A stretch of 64,000 bases of DNA, taken from Sinomonas cellulolyticus (GTDB taxonomy: Bacteria > Actinomycetota > Actinomycetes > Actinomycetales > Micrococcaceae). Positions 36,704 through 44,818 of this stretch are shown here, piece after piece (positions within the stretch are counted from its first letter, which is position 1; every line of letters begins with the position of its first letter). The notes beneath the pieces were generated by a model, which did not search any database, was not told the DNA's origin, and worked only from the letters and a program-made list of their open reading frames with translations. Location: positions 124,001 to 188,000 of the forward strand of contig NZ_BNCM01000001.1 of the NCBI RefSeq assembly GCF_014656475.1, in the 5' to 3' direction. The position numbers and the translations under genes are program-made.

Positions 36704-37588
36704 GTGCTCACGGACTCCCTCGACCTCATGCTGTGCCCCCACTGCGGTGCGGACTGGGATCCGGCGGCGAGCGGGCCGCGGGTCCTCGTCTGTGCGGAGG
36801 GCCACCGGTACGACGCGGCACGGCACGGCTACGTCAACTTCCTCACCGGCCGCAGGAGCAGGTTCACTCCGGACACCCCGGAGATGGTCGCGGCGAGGGA
36901 CCGCTTCCTGGGCGCCAGGCACTACGCCCCGATTGCCGACGCCGTGGCAGAGGCCTGCTCGGCGCTCCCCCGGGACGCAGCACTCCTCGATGCAGGGGCG
37001 GGCACGGGGCACTATCTCGCGGCCGTGCTCGACCGGCTGGGCGACGGTGTGCGTGCGGAGCCGGGCGCGCCGGGCGAGGCTCGCGCACGACGCCGGCCCC
37101 GCGCCGTCGCGCTGGACCTCTCGGCGCACGCTCTGCGCAGGGCTGCCCGGCTCCCGGGTGTCACGGCGGCAGTCTGGGACCTCTGGCGTCCACTCCCCCT
37201 CGCCGCGGCAAGCGTTCACGCGGTCCTGGACGTCTTCGCCCCGCGGAATCTGCCCGAGTTCGCACGCGTGACGCGGCGCGGCGGGCTCCTCGTCGCCGTG
37301 ACGCCGCTGCCGGACCATCTGGGCGAGCTGCGCGACCGGCTTCCCCTCCTCGCCGTTCCGGAGGGCAAGGCCGAGGCTCTCGAGCAGGCCGCCTCCGAGA
37401 ACTACGCCCGGACGGCACGCCGCGAGCTGCGCTTCCCCGTGGTCCTGGCGCCCTCGGCCGCGGCGGACCTCGTCCAGATGGGCCCTGCGGGCCATCACAC
37501 CGCCCGGGAGGACCTCGAGGAGATGGCGGGCAACGAGCAGCTCACGGCAACCGCCGCCGTCGAGCTCAGCGTCCTGACGCGCCGCTGA
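36704..37588 (+). CDS. RlmA-type 23S rRNA (guanine-N1) methyltransferase
   Basis: A 294-aa protein with an N-terminal zinc finger (LCPHCGADW, then [18 protein letters not shown]), exactly the RlmA/TlrB layout, and a Rossmann SAM-binding domain ([34 protein letters not shown]). Members methylate G745 or G748 in helix 35; the G748 type gives tylosin/macrolide resistance in producers. Which base is used here cannot be told. The start GTG 36704 follows the -10; ATG 36695 would add three residues. Convergent overlap of 23 nt with the YczE-like gene. Confidence 0.88.
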   Translation: MLTDSLDLMLCPHCGADWDPAASGPRVLVCAEGHRYDAARHGYVNFLTGRRSRFTPDTPEMVAARDRFLGARHYAPIADAVAEACSALPRDAALLDAGAGTGHYLAAVLDRLGDGVRAEPGAPGEARARRRPRAVALDLSAHALRRAARLPGVTAAVWDLWRPLPLAAASVHAVLDVFAPRNLPEFARVTRRGGLLVAVTPLPDHLGELRDRLPLLAVPEGKAEALEQAASENYARTARRELRFPVVLAPSAAADLVQMGPAGHHTAREDLEEMAGNEQLTATAAVELSVLTRR

Positions 37589-38261
37589 CCCCAGCCGCGG
37601 CCTCGCGGACTCCGAGCTCCTCCGCGTCTCCCTCACATCCGGCAGCCGCGGACGCGGGCCTGTCCTGGACCGTCCTGCGCCCACCGCCCGCGAGGTCCAC
37701 CCGCAGCGCCCACATCGCCGCCTGGATGAGCGGGCCGATCCCGAATGCGAAGACCGCGGTGCCGATCCCGACGGGGCCGCCGAGCAGCCAGCCGAGCGCC
37801 ACGACCGAGAGCTCGATCGCGGAGCGCACCACCCACACGCGCCGGCCGGTGCGGGCGACGAGGCCGGTCATGAGGCCGTCGCGCGGCCCTGGGCCAAGAC
37901 CTGCCCCGATGTACAGGGCGGAGGCCACGGCAAGGAGGATGAGGCCGCAGGCGAGGGCCGCGGCCTGCCACGCGAGGCCCTGTGCGGCGGGTATCAGACC
38001 CAGGCCGAGATCTGCGAACGGGCCGATGAGCAGGGTGTTGAACAGGGTGCCCCAGCCCGGCCGCTGCCTCAGCGGGATCCACAGGGCGAGCACCACGATG
38101 CTGACGGCCACGGTCGTCGCGCCGAAGCTCAGCCCGGTCACGCGGGCGACGCCCTGCGAGAGGACATCCCACGGCGAGGACCCGAGCCCCGAACGCAGGA
38201 GCAGGGCGATCGCGATCCCGTAGAGGAAGAGGCCGAGGACGAGTCTGGGGAATCGGGTCAT
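37566..38261 (-). CDS. YczE/YyaS/YitT family membrane protein
   Basis: A 231-aa integral membrane protein with five predicted helices: RFPRLVLGLFLYGIAIALLLRSGLGSSPWDVLSQGVA at the start, GTLFNTLLIGPFADLGLGLIP in the middle, YIGAGLGPGPRDGLMTGLV. The cytoplasmic C-terminal ~40 residues are poorly conserved. ATG 38261 has GAGG about 9 nt upstream, better than two upstream in-frame ATGs. It is divergent from a MocR regulator 62 nt away; in bacilli YczR (MocR type) controls yczE, so the same regulation is likely here. Substrate unknown. Confidence 0.85.
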   Translation of the reverse strand: MTRFPRLVLGLFLYGIAIALLLRSGLGSSPWDVLSQGVARVTGLSFGATTVAVSIVVLALWIPLRQRPGWGTLFNTLLIGPFADLGLGLIPAAQGLAWQAAALACGLILLAVASALYIGAGLGPGPRDGLMTGLVARTGRRVWVVRSAIELSVVALGWLLGGPVGIGTAVFAFGIGPLIQAAMWALRVDLAGGGRRTVQDRPASAAAGCEGDAEELGVREAAAGVSGASGR

Positions 38262-38310
38262 GGGTTCCATCCTCGTCAGAAGTGGCATCTTTCGATAGGG
38301 CCAATTCCGC

Positions 38311-38316
38311 TAGGGT
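38311..38316 (+). promoter_or_regulatory. -10 element (TAGGGT), leaderless MocR promoter
   Basis: TAGGGT ends 6 nt before ATG 38323. Confidence 0.55.
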
Positions 38317-38322
38317 GGCATC

Positions 38323-39720
38323 ATGGCCCGCGTCACATCCCAGCGCCTCGCCGTGCTCCTCGGTTCGTGGGCCGGCCCCGGTCCCGCCTACTCCGAGCTT
38401 GCCGAGCGGATCCGCCTCCTCACACTGGACGGCCGACTGCCGGACGGAACCCGGCTCCCCGCCGAGCGCGACCTCGCCGTCGGGCTCGGGCTGTCGAGGA
38501 CCACGATTGCCGCCGCCTACGCACGGCTGCGGGAGCTCGGCTGCCTCGAGAGCGTGCGGGGCTCCGGCAGCTACGTCGTGATCCCCGGTCCTCCAGCGGT
38601 GCCGGCACCGGATGCCGGGGGTGTCCTCGATCTGACGAAGGCGGCCATGCCCGCAGCGAGCATCGTCGCCGAATGCGCCGTGCGCGCGGTGGAGGCGCTA
38701 GGCCCCGAGCTGGCCCGTTCGGGATACGAGCTCGTGGGACTGCCGGTGCTGCGGGTGGCTGTCGCGGAACACTTCGCGCGCCGCGGCCTCCCCACAGATC
38801 CGGACCAGATCATGATCACCAACGGCGTCCAGCATGCGATCGCCCTGCTCGCCCGTGCCCTCCTGTCCCCTGGGGACCGTGCAGCCGTGGAGCAGCCCAC
38901 CTATCCGCACGCGATGGACACCCTGCTCGCGGCGCGGGCGAGGCTTGTCCCGCTTCCCGTCGATCCGTCGGGGTGGGACCTCGACGCCCTCTCGGCGGCC
39001 CTGGGCGCAGCCTCGCCCGCGCTGGCCTATGTCATGCCGGACTTCCAGAATCCGACAGGTGCGAGCCTCAGCGTCCCGGAGCGCGAGGCACTTGCGCGCA
39101 GCGCGGCGATGAGCGGGACGCTCCTCATCGCGGATGAGACGACCGCCCTCCTTGACATCTCCCGCGGCCCTCTCCCCCCGCTCGCGGCCTTCGCACCGTC
39201 GGCCGTGACGCTCGGAGGCCTGTCCAAGCTCGCGTGGGGCGGTCTGCGCGTGGGATGGATCCGCGCACCGCGCGCCCTCGTGGCCCGGCTCGCCCAGGCC
39301 CGCACCGGCCTCGACCTCGGGACTCCCGTTCTCGAGCAGCTTGTGGCCAGCGAGCTGCTCGGACGCGAAGACGCCCTCGTCGCCGAGCGGTCGGCACGCC
39401 TCCGCGAGGGCCTGGGAGCGCTCACCACCGCGCTCGCGGACCATCTCCCCGAGTGGCGCGTGCCACCGGCCGACGGCGGCATGGCACTCTGGGCGGACTG
39501 CTCGCCGCTGTCCTCCTCACGCCTCGTGCTCGCCGTGCGGAGGCACGGGGTGGCCCTCACGGCGGGTCCGCGGTTCGGGGTGAACGGGGCGTTCGAGCAC
39601 CGGCTGCGCCTGCCCTTCACCGCCAGCCCGGAAGCGCTCAGGGCAGCCGTCACAGCGCTCCGTGACGCGGCGGGCGAAGCGCCCGCAGGATCCGCTGAGC
39701 CACCGCTTGTGGCAGTCTGA
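38323..39720 (+). CDS. MocR-type GntR/aminotransferase-like regulator
   Basis: A 465-aa fusion regulator. Residues about 20-85 are a GntR winged helix (SELAERIRLLTLDGRLPDGTRLPAERDLAVGLGLSRTTIAAAYARLRELG). Residues about 110-450 are a fold type I aminotransferase domain; the PLP lysine lies in GGLSKLAWGGLRVGW (about 306), with YVMPDFQNPTGASL and the DET of IADETT as cofactor contacts. Such proteins sense PLP or PLP-adducts rather than catalyse. It is divergent from the YczE-like gene, its probable target. Confidence 0.92.
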   Translation: MARVTSQRLAVLLGSWAGPGPAYSELAERIRLLTLDGRLPDGTRLPAERDLAVGLGLSRTTIAAAYARLRELGCLESVRGSGSYVVIPGPPAVPAPDAGGVLDLTKAAMPAASIVAECAVRAVEALGPELARSGYELVGLPVLRVAVAEHFARRGLPTDPDQIMITNGVQHAIALLARALLSPGDRAAVEQPTYPHAMDTLLAARARLVPLPVDPSGWDLDALSAALGAASPALAYVMPDFQNPTGASLSVPEREALARSAAMSGTLLIADETTALLDISRGPLPPLAAFAPSAVTLGGLSKLAWGGLRVGWIRAPRALVARLAQARTGLDLGTPVLEQLVASELLGREDALVAERSARLREGLGALTTALADHLPEWRVPPADGGMALWADCSPLSSSRLVLAVRRHGVALTAGPRFGVNGAFEHRLRLPFTASPEALRAAVTALRDAAGEAPAGSAEPPLVAV

Positions 39721-39797
39721 GGACGCCCTGGTCCGGCTTCGGCGGGAGTTGTTCGAACCGCAACCCGCCGGACCGGTTCGGCGTGCCGCGGCTGGGC

Positions 39798-39803
39798 TAG
39801 TGT
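39798..39803 (+). promoter_or_regulatory. -10 element (TAGTGT) of nfeD-SPFH operon
   Basis: TAGTGT lies 34 nt before ATG 39838; a GGGAGGGA ribosome site lies between, so this transcript would have a leader. Confidence 0.4.
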
Positions 39804-39837
39804 GGAAGCAGGAGTCCGCTGCGCCGGGAGGGACGGG

Positions 39838-40302
39838 ATGGACTGGTTCGAACACAACGCGTGGATGGTGTGGCTCGTGCTGGCACTCGTCCTCGGCGGC
39901 ATCGAGATGCTCAGCCTCAGCCTTGTCTTCGTCATGCTCTCGGGCGGCGCCTTGGCGGCACTCGTGACGGCCCTCCTGGGTGGCCCGGCCTGGCTGCAGG
40001 GCCTGGTGTTCGCCGTCGTGTCCGTCGCCATGATCGCCTTCGTGCGCCCCGTTGCCGTGAAGCACATGCGGCCGGGCATCGAGGATGCCCGCACCAACGT
40101 CGACAGGCTCATCGGCACCTCGGCGACCGTCGTGGAGCCGGTCGACGCCGCGCGCGGCCTGGTCAAGATCGGCGGCGACGTCTGGACCGCCCGGGCCGAA
40201 CGGGGCGAGTTCCTCCCCGGCGACCTCGTGAAGGTCGTCGCCATCGACGGCGCCACCGCCGTCGTCGCTCCGAGCGGCTCCACCTCGCCCTACCGAAGCT
40301 AG
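39838..40302 (+). CDS. NfeD family protein
   Basis: A 154-aa membrane protein. Two to three helices lie at about 8-75, followed by a cytoplasmic OB-fold at about 90-150 (LIGTSATVVEPVDAARGLVKIGGDVWTARAERGEFLPGDLVKVVAIDGATAVV), the NfeD C-terminal domain. It is encoded 35 nt before an SPFH protein, the standard partner; NfeD-SPFH pairs organise membrane microdomains and may work with membrane proteases (QmcA/HflK-like). Strong ribosome site GGAGGGACGGG before ATG 39838. Confidence 0.9.
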   Translation: MDWFEHNAWMVWLVLALVLGGIEMLSLSLVFVMLSGGALAALVTALLGGPAWLQGLVFAVVSVAMIAFVRPVAVKHMRPGIEDARTNVDRLIGTSATVVEPVDAARGLVKIGGDVWTARAERGEFLPGDLVKVVAIDGATAVVAPSGSTSPYRS

Positions 40303-40337
40303 GCACCACCCCCCCCACTCCCGAAGGGAGCAAGTCC

Positions 40338-41477
40338 ATGGACGTCGGAGCCATCCTCCTGCTCGTCGTCGTTATCGCCGTCATCCTGTTCGTCGCCACG
40401 GTCCTCATGAAGTCGGTGAGGATCATCCCGCAGGCGCGCGCAGGCGTCGTGGAGCGGCTCGGGAAGTACCAGCGCACGCTCACTCCCGGGCTGACCATCC
40501 TCATTCCGTTCGTCGACCGGCTCCTGCCGCTCCTCGACCTGCGGGAGCAGGTCGTGTCGTTCCCGCCCCAGCCCGTCATCACCTCGGACAACCTCGTCGT
40601 CTCGATCGACACGGTCGTGTACTTCCAGGTCACGGACGCGCGGGCGGCCACGTACGAGATCGCCAACTACATCCAGGCGGTCGAGCAGCTCACGATCACG
40701 ACCCTCCGAAACGTCGTCGGCGGCCTGAACCTCGAGGAGGCCCTCACCTCCCGGGACCAGATCAACGGCCAGCTCCGCGGCGTCCTCGACGAGGCGACCG
40801 GCCGCTGGGGCCTGCGCGTCTCCCGCGTGGAGCTCAAGGCGATCGAGCCGCCGCACTCGATCCAGGACTCGATGGAGAAGCAGATGCGTGCCGAGCGTGA
40901 CCGGCGCGCGCTCATCCTGACTGCCGAGGGCACGAAGCAGTCCGCGATCCTCACGGCCGAGGGCGAGAGGCAGGCCCAGATCCTCAAGGCCGAGGGCCAG
41001 GCGAAGGCCGCGGTGCTCCGGGCGGACGGTGAGTCTCAGGCGATCCAGAAGGTCTTTGAGGCCATCCATCGCGGCGACCCGGATCCGAAGCTCCTCGCCT
41101 ACCAGTACCTCCAGACGCTGCCCAAGATCGCCGAGGGCACCTCGAACAAGCTGTGGATCATCCCGAGCGAGGTCGGCGAGGCCCTCAAGGGCATCGGCGG
41201 AGCGATCGGCAACGTCGGGCAGGGCCTTCAGGGGCAGACGCCCAGCCGTCCCGCCCCCGGGCCCGAGACGGAGCGTGACAGCCTCGAGACGGACGCCCGC
41301 GCTTTCGAGGAGGAGGCCGCGCGGCGCTCCGAGCTCGACGCCGAGGCGGAGCGGATCCTGCAGCACCACCCGGGCGTCGACCTCGGAAACGACCATCGGG
41401 GGATCATCGACCTGGACGTGCCGGATCTCGATATACCGGATCCGCAGGATCCTCCGAGGGCCCAGGGCCCCGCCTGA
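40338..41477 (+). CDS. SPFH/band 7 (stomatin-like, QmcA type) protein
   Basis: A 379-aa membrane-anchored protein. One N-terminal helix (about 4-25) is followed by the band-7 domain (about 28-200; VRIIPQARAGVVERLGKYQRTLTPGL, DLREQVVSFPPQPVITSDNLVVSIDTVVYFQ) and a coiled-coil with the repeated ILTAEGTKQSAILTAEGERQAQILKAEGQAKA. The last ~90 residues are acidic and probably disordered, with a DLD/DIP repeat near the end. It forms large oligomeric cages in relatives. Co-transcribed with nfeD. Confidence 0.93.
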   Translation: MDVGAILLLVVVIAVILFVATVLMKSVRIIPQARAGVVERLGKYQRTLTPGLTILIPFVDRLLPLLDLREQVVSFPPQPVITSDNLVVSIDTVVYFQVTDARAATYEIANYIQAVEQLTITTLRNVVGGLNLEEALTSRDQINGQLRGVLDEATGRWGLRVSRVELKAIEPPHSIQDSMEKQMRAERDRRALILTAEGTKQSAILTAEGERQAQILKAEGQAKAAVLRADGESQAIQKVFEAIHRGDPDPKLLAYQYLQTLPKIAEGTSNKLWIIPSEVGEALKGIGGAIGNVGQGLQGQTPSRPAPGPETERDSLETDARAFEEEAARRSELDAEAERILQHHPGVDLGNDHRGIIDLDVPDLDIPDPQDPPRAQGPA

Positions 41478-41501
41478 CGAGCGCGGCGCACGCCGGGCCG
41501 C

Positions 41502-41511
41502 CTATAATGGG
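41502..41511 (+). promoter_or_regulatory. rbpA promoter -10 (CTATAATGGG)
   Basis: A consensus TATAAT at 41503-41508 precedes rbpA by about 105 nt. The transcript would have a ~100-nt leader that includes GC-rich inverted segments. The same ten bases occur at the ppm1-like promoter. Confidence 0.6.
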
Positions 41512-41613
41512 AGGTCGGCCCGGCGGTGCCGGGTGCGCGGGAACAGCCCGCCCCGGATACACGTTGGGATATGCGTCGGAAGTGCACGACCGGCAGAACG
41601 TGAGGGAGTAGAG

Positions 41614-41958
41614 ATGAGCGACCGCAGCCTGCGCGGCATGCGTCTGGGCGCACAGTCCATGGAGACCGAGGCCGGAGTCGAGCCGGCGCCCCGTCAGCGG
41701 GTCGAGTACCGGTGCGAGGACGGCGAGCAGGTCTTCGTGACGTTCTCCTCCGAGGCGGAGATTCCGCCGGTGTGGACGTCGAAGACCGGCAAGGAAGCCT
41801 TCCTCGTCGACGGCGAGCGGCCCACCGACCCGAACGCCAAGGCAGTGCGCACGCACTGGGACATGCTCCTCGAGCGCCGCTCGATCCCCGAGCTCGAGCA
41901 GATCCTCTCCGATCGACTCGACCTCCTCCGCAGCAAGCGCGGCGAGCGGACCAGCTGA
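41614..41958 (+). CDS. rbpA: RNA polymerase-binding protein RbpA
   Basis: A 114-aa actinobacterial general transcription factor that binds RNA polymerase and the housekeeping sigma factor and stabilises open complexes. It shows the core beta-barrel (RQRVEYRCEDGEQVFVTFSSEAEIPPVWTSKTGKEAF), the basic linker and the C-terminal sigma-interacting helices (TTHWDMLLERRSIPELEQILSDRL-like: THWDMLLERRSIPELEQ). GAGGGAG lies about 6 nt before ATG 41614. It is convergent with the ppm1-like gene, the same neighbour as in mycobacteria. Confidence 0.96.
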   Translation: MSDRSLRGMRLGAQSMETEAGVEPAPRQRVEYRCEDGEQVFVTFSSEAEIPPVWTSKTGKEAFLVDGERPTDPNAKAVRTHWDMLLERRSIPELEQILSDRLDLLRSKRGERTS

Positions 41959-41971
41959 GCCCACAGCACTC

Positions 41972-42025
41972 CAGCAGAACGCCGGAGGCGGGAACCTTGC
42001 GGTTCCCGCCTCCGGCGTTCTGCTG
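41972..42025. terminator. Bidirectional hairpin terminator between rbpA and ppm1-like gene
   Basis: A perfect 25-bp stem (41972-41996 with 42001-42025) closes a TTGC loop, 14 nt after the rbpA stop. Confidence 0.85.
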
Positions 42026-42102
42026 CACGCGTCTCTCCCGTCGGCTCCAACGCCAACGCTACGTGGCCGCGGGAGCAGCTGCTCCGACGTGCGCCCCAGG
42101 GA

Positions 42103-42846
42103 CTAGCCCCGGCGCTCGCCGCCTCGGTGGGCCAGCTGGTTCCAGCGCTCCGCGAGCCCCCACCTGGTGACGTTGAGCATTGCCTCGACCACGATGTTGC
42201 CGCTCATCTTGGACGAGCCGAGCTCGCGCTCCACGAACGTCACGGGGACCTCGACGACCTTGAGGCCCATCTTCACCACGCGCCAGGCGAGGTCCACCTG
42301 GAAGCCGTATCCGCGCGACTCCACCGCGTCGAAGTCGAGCTTCTCGAGGGTCGTGCGGCGGAAGGCCCGGTAGCCGGCGGTGATGTCCTTGAGCGGCAGC
42401 CCCAGCATGAGCCGGGCGTAGGTGCTGCCGGTCCGCGAGATGAGCTGGCGGTAGAAGGGCCAGTTGACCACCGAGCCGCCCTTGACCCAGCGGGAGCCGA
42501 TCACGAGGTCTGCGCCCTCGTCGACGGCGGCCAGGAGCGCGGGGAGCTGCTCGGGGCGGTGGGAGCCGTCGGCGTCCATCTCCACGATCACGTCGTAGTC
42601 GCGCTCGAGCGCCCAGCGGAAACCGGCGATGTAGGCGGCGCCGAGGCCTTCCTTGCCCTTGCGGTGCAGCACGTGCACCTGGGAGTCCTCCGCCGCGATC
42701 CGGTCGGCGAGGGCACCGGTGCCGTCGGGGCTGTTGTCATCCGCCACCAGCACGTCCGATGCCGGCACGGCGGACCGCAGGCGGCCGAGGGTCTTGGGCA
42801 GCGAATCGAGCTCGTTGTAGGTGGGGATGATCGTGAGGATGCGCAC
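42103..42846 (-). CDS. ppm1: Polyprenol monophosphomannose synthase (GT2)
   Basis: A 247-aa GT2 glycosyltransferase that makes polyprenyl-phosphate mannose, donor for lipoglycan and protein mannosylation. Motifs: IIPTYNELDSL, VLVADDNSPDGTG, GLGAAYIAGF, the metal-binding EMDADGSHRPEQLP and LVIGSRWVKGGSVVNWP, typical of dolichol-phosphate mannose synthases. Unlike mycobacterial Ppm1 it lacks the fused apolipoprotein N-acyltransferase domain, and no acyltransferase gene is adjacent. It faces rbpA across a strong terminator. Confidence 0.9.
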   Translation of the reverse strand: MRILTIIPTYNELDSLPKTLGRLRSAVPASDVLVADDNSPDGTGALADRIAAEDSQVHVLHRKGKEGLGAAYIAGFRWALERDYDVIVEMDADGSHRPEQLPALLAAVDEGADLVIGSRWVKGGSVVNWPFYRQLISRTGSTYARLMLGLPLKDITAGYRAFRRTTLEKLDFDAVESRGYGFQVDLAWRVVKMGLKVVEVPVTFVERELGSSKMSGNIVVEAMLNVTRWGLAERWNQLAHRGGERRG

Positions 42847-43142
42847 GAAGGGCCTTTCAGGGGCTGGATCAGGCGACGCGCCGGAAGGCGCAAAGGCCCA
42901 TTATAGCCAGCCGGACTGACAGGCCCGTGCGTCTTCGGGCCAGTCCCACAAGGCCGGCAGCTGGACGGTCCTGTGCACTGTTTTCTACGGACGCACGGGC
43001 CTGCCCTGACGCCTAGATCCCCCGAAGGTGCTCGGCGAACCGGACCTGCCCCGGACTCACAAAAGCCCGATTCACCGATACTACGGGCTCAGGCACCGGT
43101 GTCAACCGTCCGTTCACCTGCGGTTTCTCGCGTTGTCCCAGA
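42847..43142. other. Intergenic region upstream of ppm1-like gene
   Basis: About 296 bases with no gene seen. It holds the ppm1-like promoter and, in the 5' leader, a short inverted repeat GGGCCTTT/AAAGGCCC (about 42850-42857 and 42892-42899). The remainder is unremarkable sequence downstream of the amidohydrolase stop. Confidence 0.6.
42897..42906 (-). promoter_or_regulatory. ppm1-like gene promoter -10 (CTATAATGGG)
   Basis: Consensus TATAAT at 42900-42905 lies 53 nt before the ATG at 42846 and shares ten bases with the rbpA promoter. Confidence 0.6.
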
Positions 43143-44780
43143 TCAGCGCGCGGGCTGACGCCCGAAGGATTCGCTGCGGAAAATCTCACGCCCCTCGTGC
43201 ACAGTCTGGAGGCACTCCGGGAGGCCCTCCGTGTCGAGGGCAGGCAGCAGGGGGGTTCTCGCGCGGGGGTCCGTGCTCCACGCCTGGACGCGCTCGTCGG
43301 CCACCTGCACCATGAGCTCGTCGACGCGCCACACGGCGAAGCTCGCGGGAGCTCCCGGCACGAGCTGCCCCATCAGCGGGTTACGGTGCTTCACCGCGCG
43401 CCAGCCCGCCCTTGTGTGCCCGAGGAACGCCGCACGGGCCGAGATGCGCTGATCCGGATCCGAGTGCTGGAGGCAGGCGCGGATGCTCTCCCAAGGCGAG
43501 AGGGCGCAGACTGGGGAATCGGACCCGAAGGCCAGCGGTACGCCGGCCGAGTGGAACCGGAGGAACGGGTTCATCCCGGCACGGCGGTGCCCGAGACGCT
43601 GCTCATACAGGCCGCCCGTACCTCCCCACACCGCGTCGAAGAGAGGCTGGGCGCTGACGGTCACTCCGTACTGGGCGAGGGCCGCGGCTGCTGCCTCGCT
43701 GGCCATCTCGACGTGCTCGAGCCGATGCCCCGCCGCGCGCACAGCGGACGCCCCGACCGCCTCCGACGCGATCCGCAGCCCGTCGAGCGCGAGCTGCAGC
43801 CCGGCGTCGCCGATCACGTGGAAGCCGCCCTGGATGCCGACCGCGGAGACCGCCGCGAGGTGCGCGCCGGCCTGCTCCACCGTGAGGAAGGCACGGCCCC
43901 GGGTGTCCGGTGCGTCAACGTAGGGCTCGGTCAGCAGGGCGGTCCTGCTGCCGATGGACCCGTCGATGTTCAGGTCGCCGGCGAGCCCACGGACGGGCAC
44001 TCCGAGGTCGTCCAAGACCTTTTGGGCCTCCTGCGGCGACGACACCGCCTGTCCCCAGTACGCCACCACCTCGGGGCCAGCGGACAGGTCGCGACGCATC
44101 AGGAGCCGGAGGTCGTCGGCCCCGGAGATCCCAGGCGCGGCCTGCTCCACCAGTCCCACGTAGCCGCGGGAGGCCGCGTGCTCCATGGCCTGCGACTGGA
44201 GCACCTGAGTCTCCCTCTCCGAGGGCCGCGACGCCTCCCGCGCCGCGTAGAGGGCGTCCCCCGCAGCGCGCGCGCCGTCGTGCCCTGCTGAACCGGCCGC
44301 ACCCGCGGCGTCGGCCAGTGCCGGCGACACGAGCGCCGAGTGGACATCCGCCCGGTTCAGGATCGCCCGCCGGCCGCCCGCCGCCCGGCCAAGCTCCTCA
44401 GGACCGGGAAGCGTGGGATCGGCCCAGCTGGACTCGTCCCAGCCGAACCCACGCAGGACCCCGTCCCCGGGGAGGCCGGCTGCGGCGCGGGCGACGGCGT
44501 CGAGCAGCTCGGTCGCCGAGCGCACCGACGCGAGGTCGAGGGATGCGAGCCTGAGGCCGGTCTCCGTGATGTGCACGTGCGAGTCGATGAACCCGGGAGC
44601 AATGAGCGCGCCGTCGAGGTCCACGACCTCCATGCGGCTGTCGGCGATGGAGGTGGCCGCCTGCTCCGAACCGACCCAGGCAACGGTGCCTGAGTCGACG
44701 AGCATCGCCGAGGCGAACGGATCGGCTGCGGAGTACACCGAGCCGTTGCGGTACAGGGTGAGCGGGCGCTCGTGCGGCAT
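43143..44780 (-). CDS. Amidohydrolase family protein (YtcJ-like)
   Basis: A 545-aa metal-dependent hydrolase of the amidohydrolase_3 group. Metal and fold markers: APGFIDSHVHITETG (HxH after strand 1, about residue 70), GDLNIDGSIGSRTALL, GGFHVIGDAGLQLALDG, HRLEHVEMAS (His) and FGSDSPVCALSPWESI (Asp). It has no signal peptide. Relatives act on N-acyl or cyclic amides; the substrate here is not predictable. ATG 44780 has GAAGGGA about 7 nt upstream. It is 38 nt downstream of helY on the same strand and could be co-transcribed. Confidence 0.88.
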   Translation of the reverse strand: MPHERPLTLYRNGSVYSAADPFASAMLVDSGTVAWVGSEQAATSIADSRMEVVDLDGALIAPGFIDSHVHITETGLRLASLDLASVRSATELLDAVARAAAGLPGDGVLRGFGWDESSWADPTLPGPEELGRAAGGRRAILNRADVHSALVSPALADAAGAAGSAGHDGARAAGDALYAAREASRPSERETQVLQSQAMEHAASRGYVGLVEQAAPGISGADDLRLLMRRDLSAGPEVVAYWGQAVSSPQEAQKVLDDLGVPVRGLAGDLNIDGSIGSRTALLTEPYVDAPDTRGRAFLTVEQAGAHLAAVSAVGIQGGFHVIGDAGLQLALDGLRIASEAVGASAVRAAGHRLEHVEMASEAAAAALAQYGVTVSAQPLFDAVWGGTGGLYEQRLGHRRAGMNPFLRFHSAGVPLAFGSDSPVCALSPWESIRACLQHSDPDQRISARAAFLGHTRAGWRAVKHRNPLMGQLVPGAPASFAVWRVDELMVQVADERVQAWSTDPRARTPLLPALDTEGLPECLQTVHEGREIFRSESFGRQPAR

Positions 44781-44818
44781 GGAGGATCCCTTCGCTTCAG
44801 TCTGGTGTTGCCGGCGGC

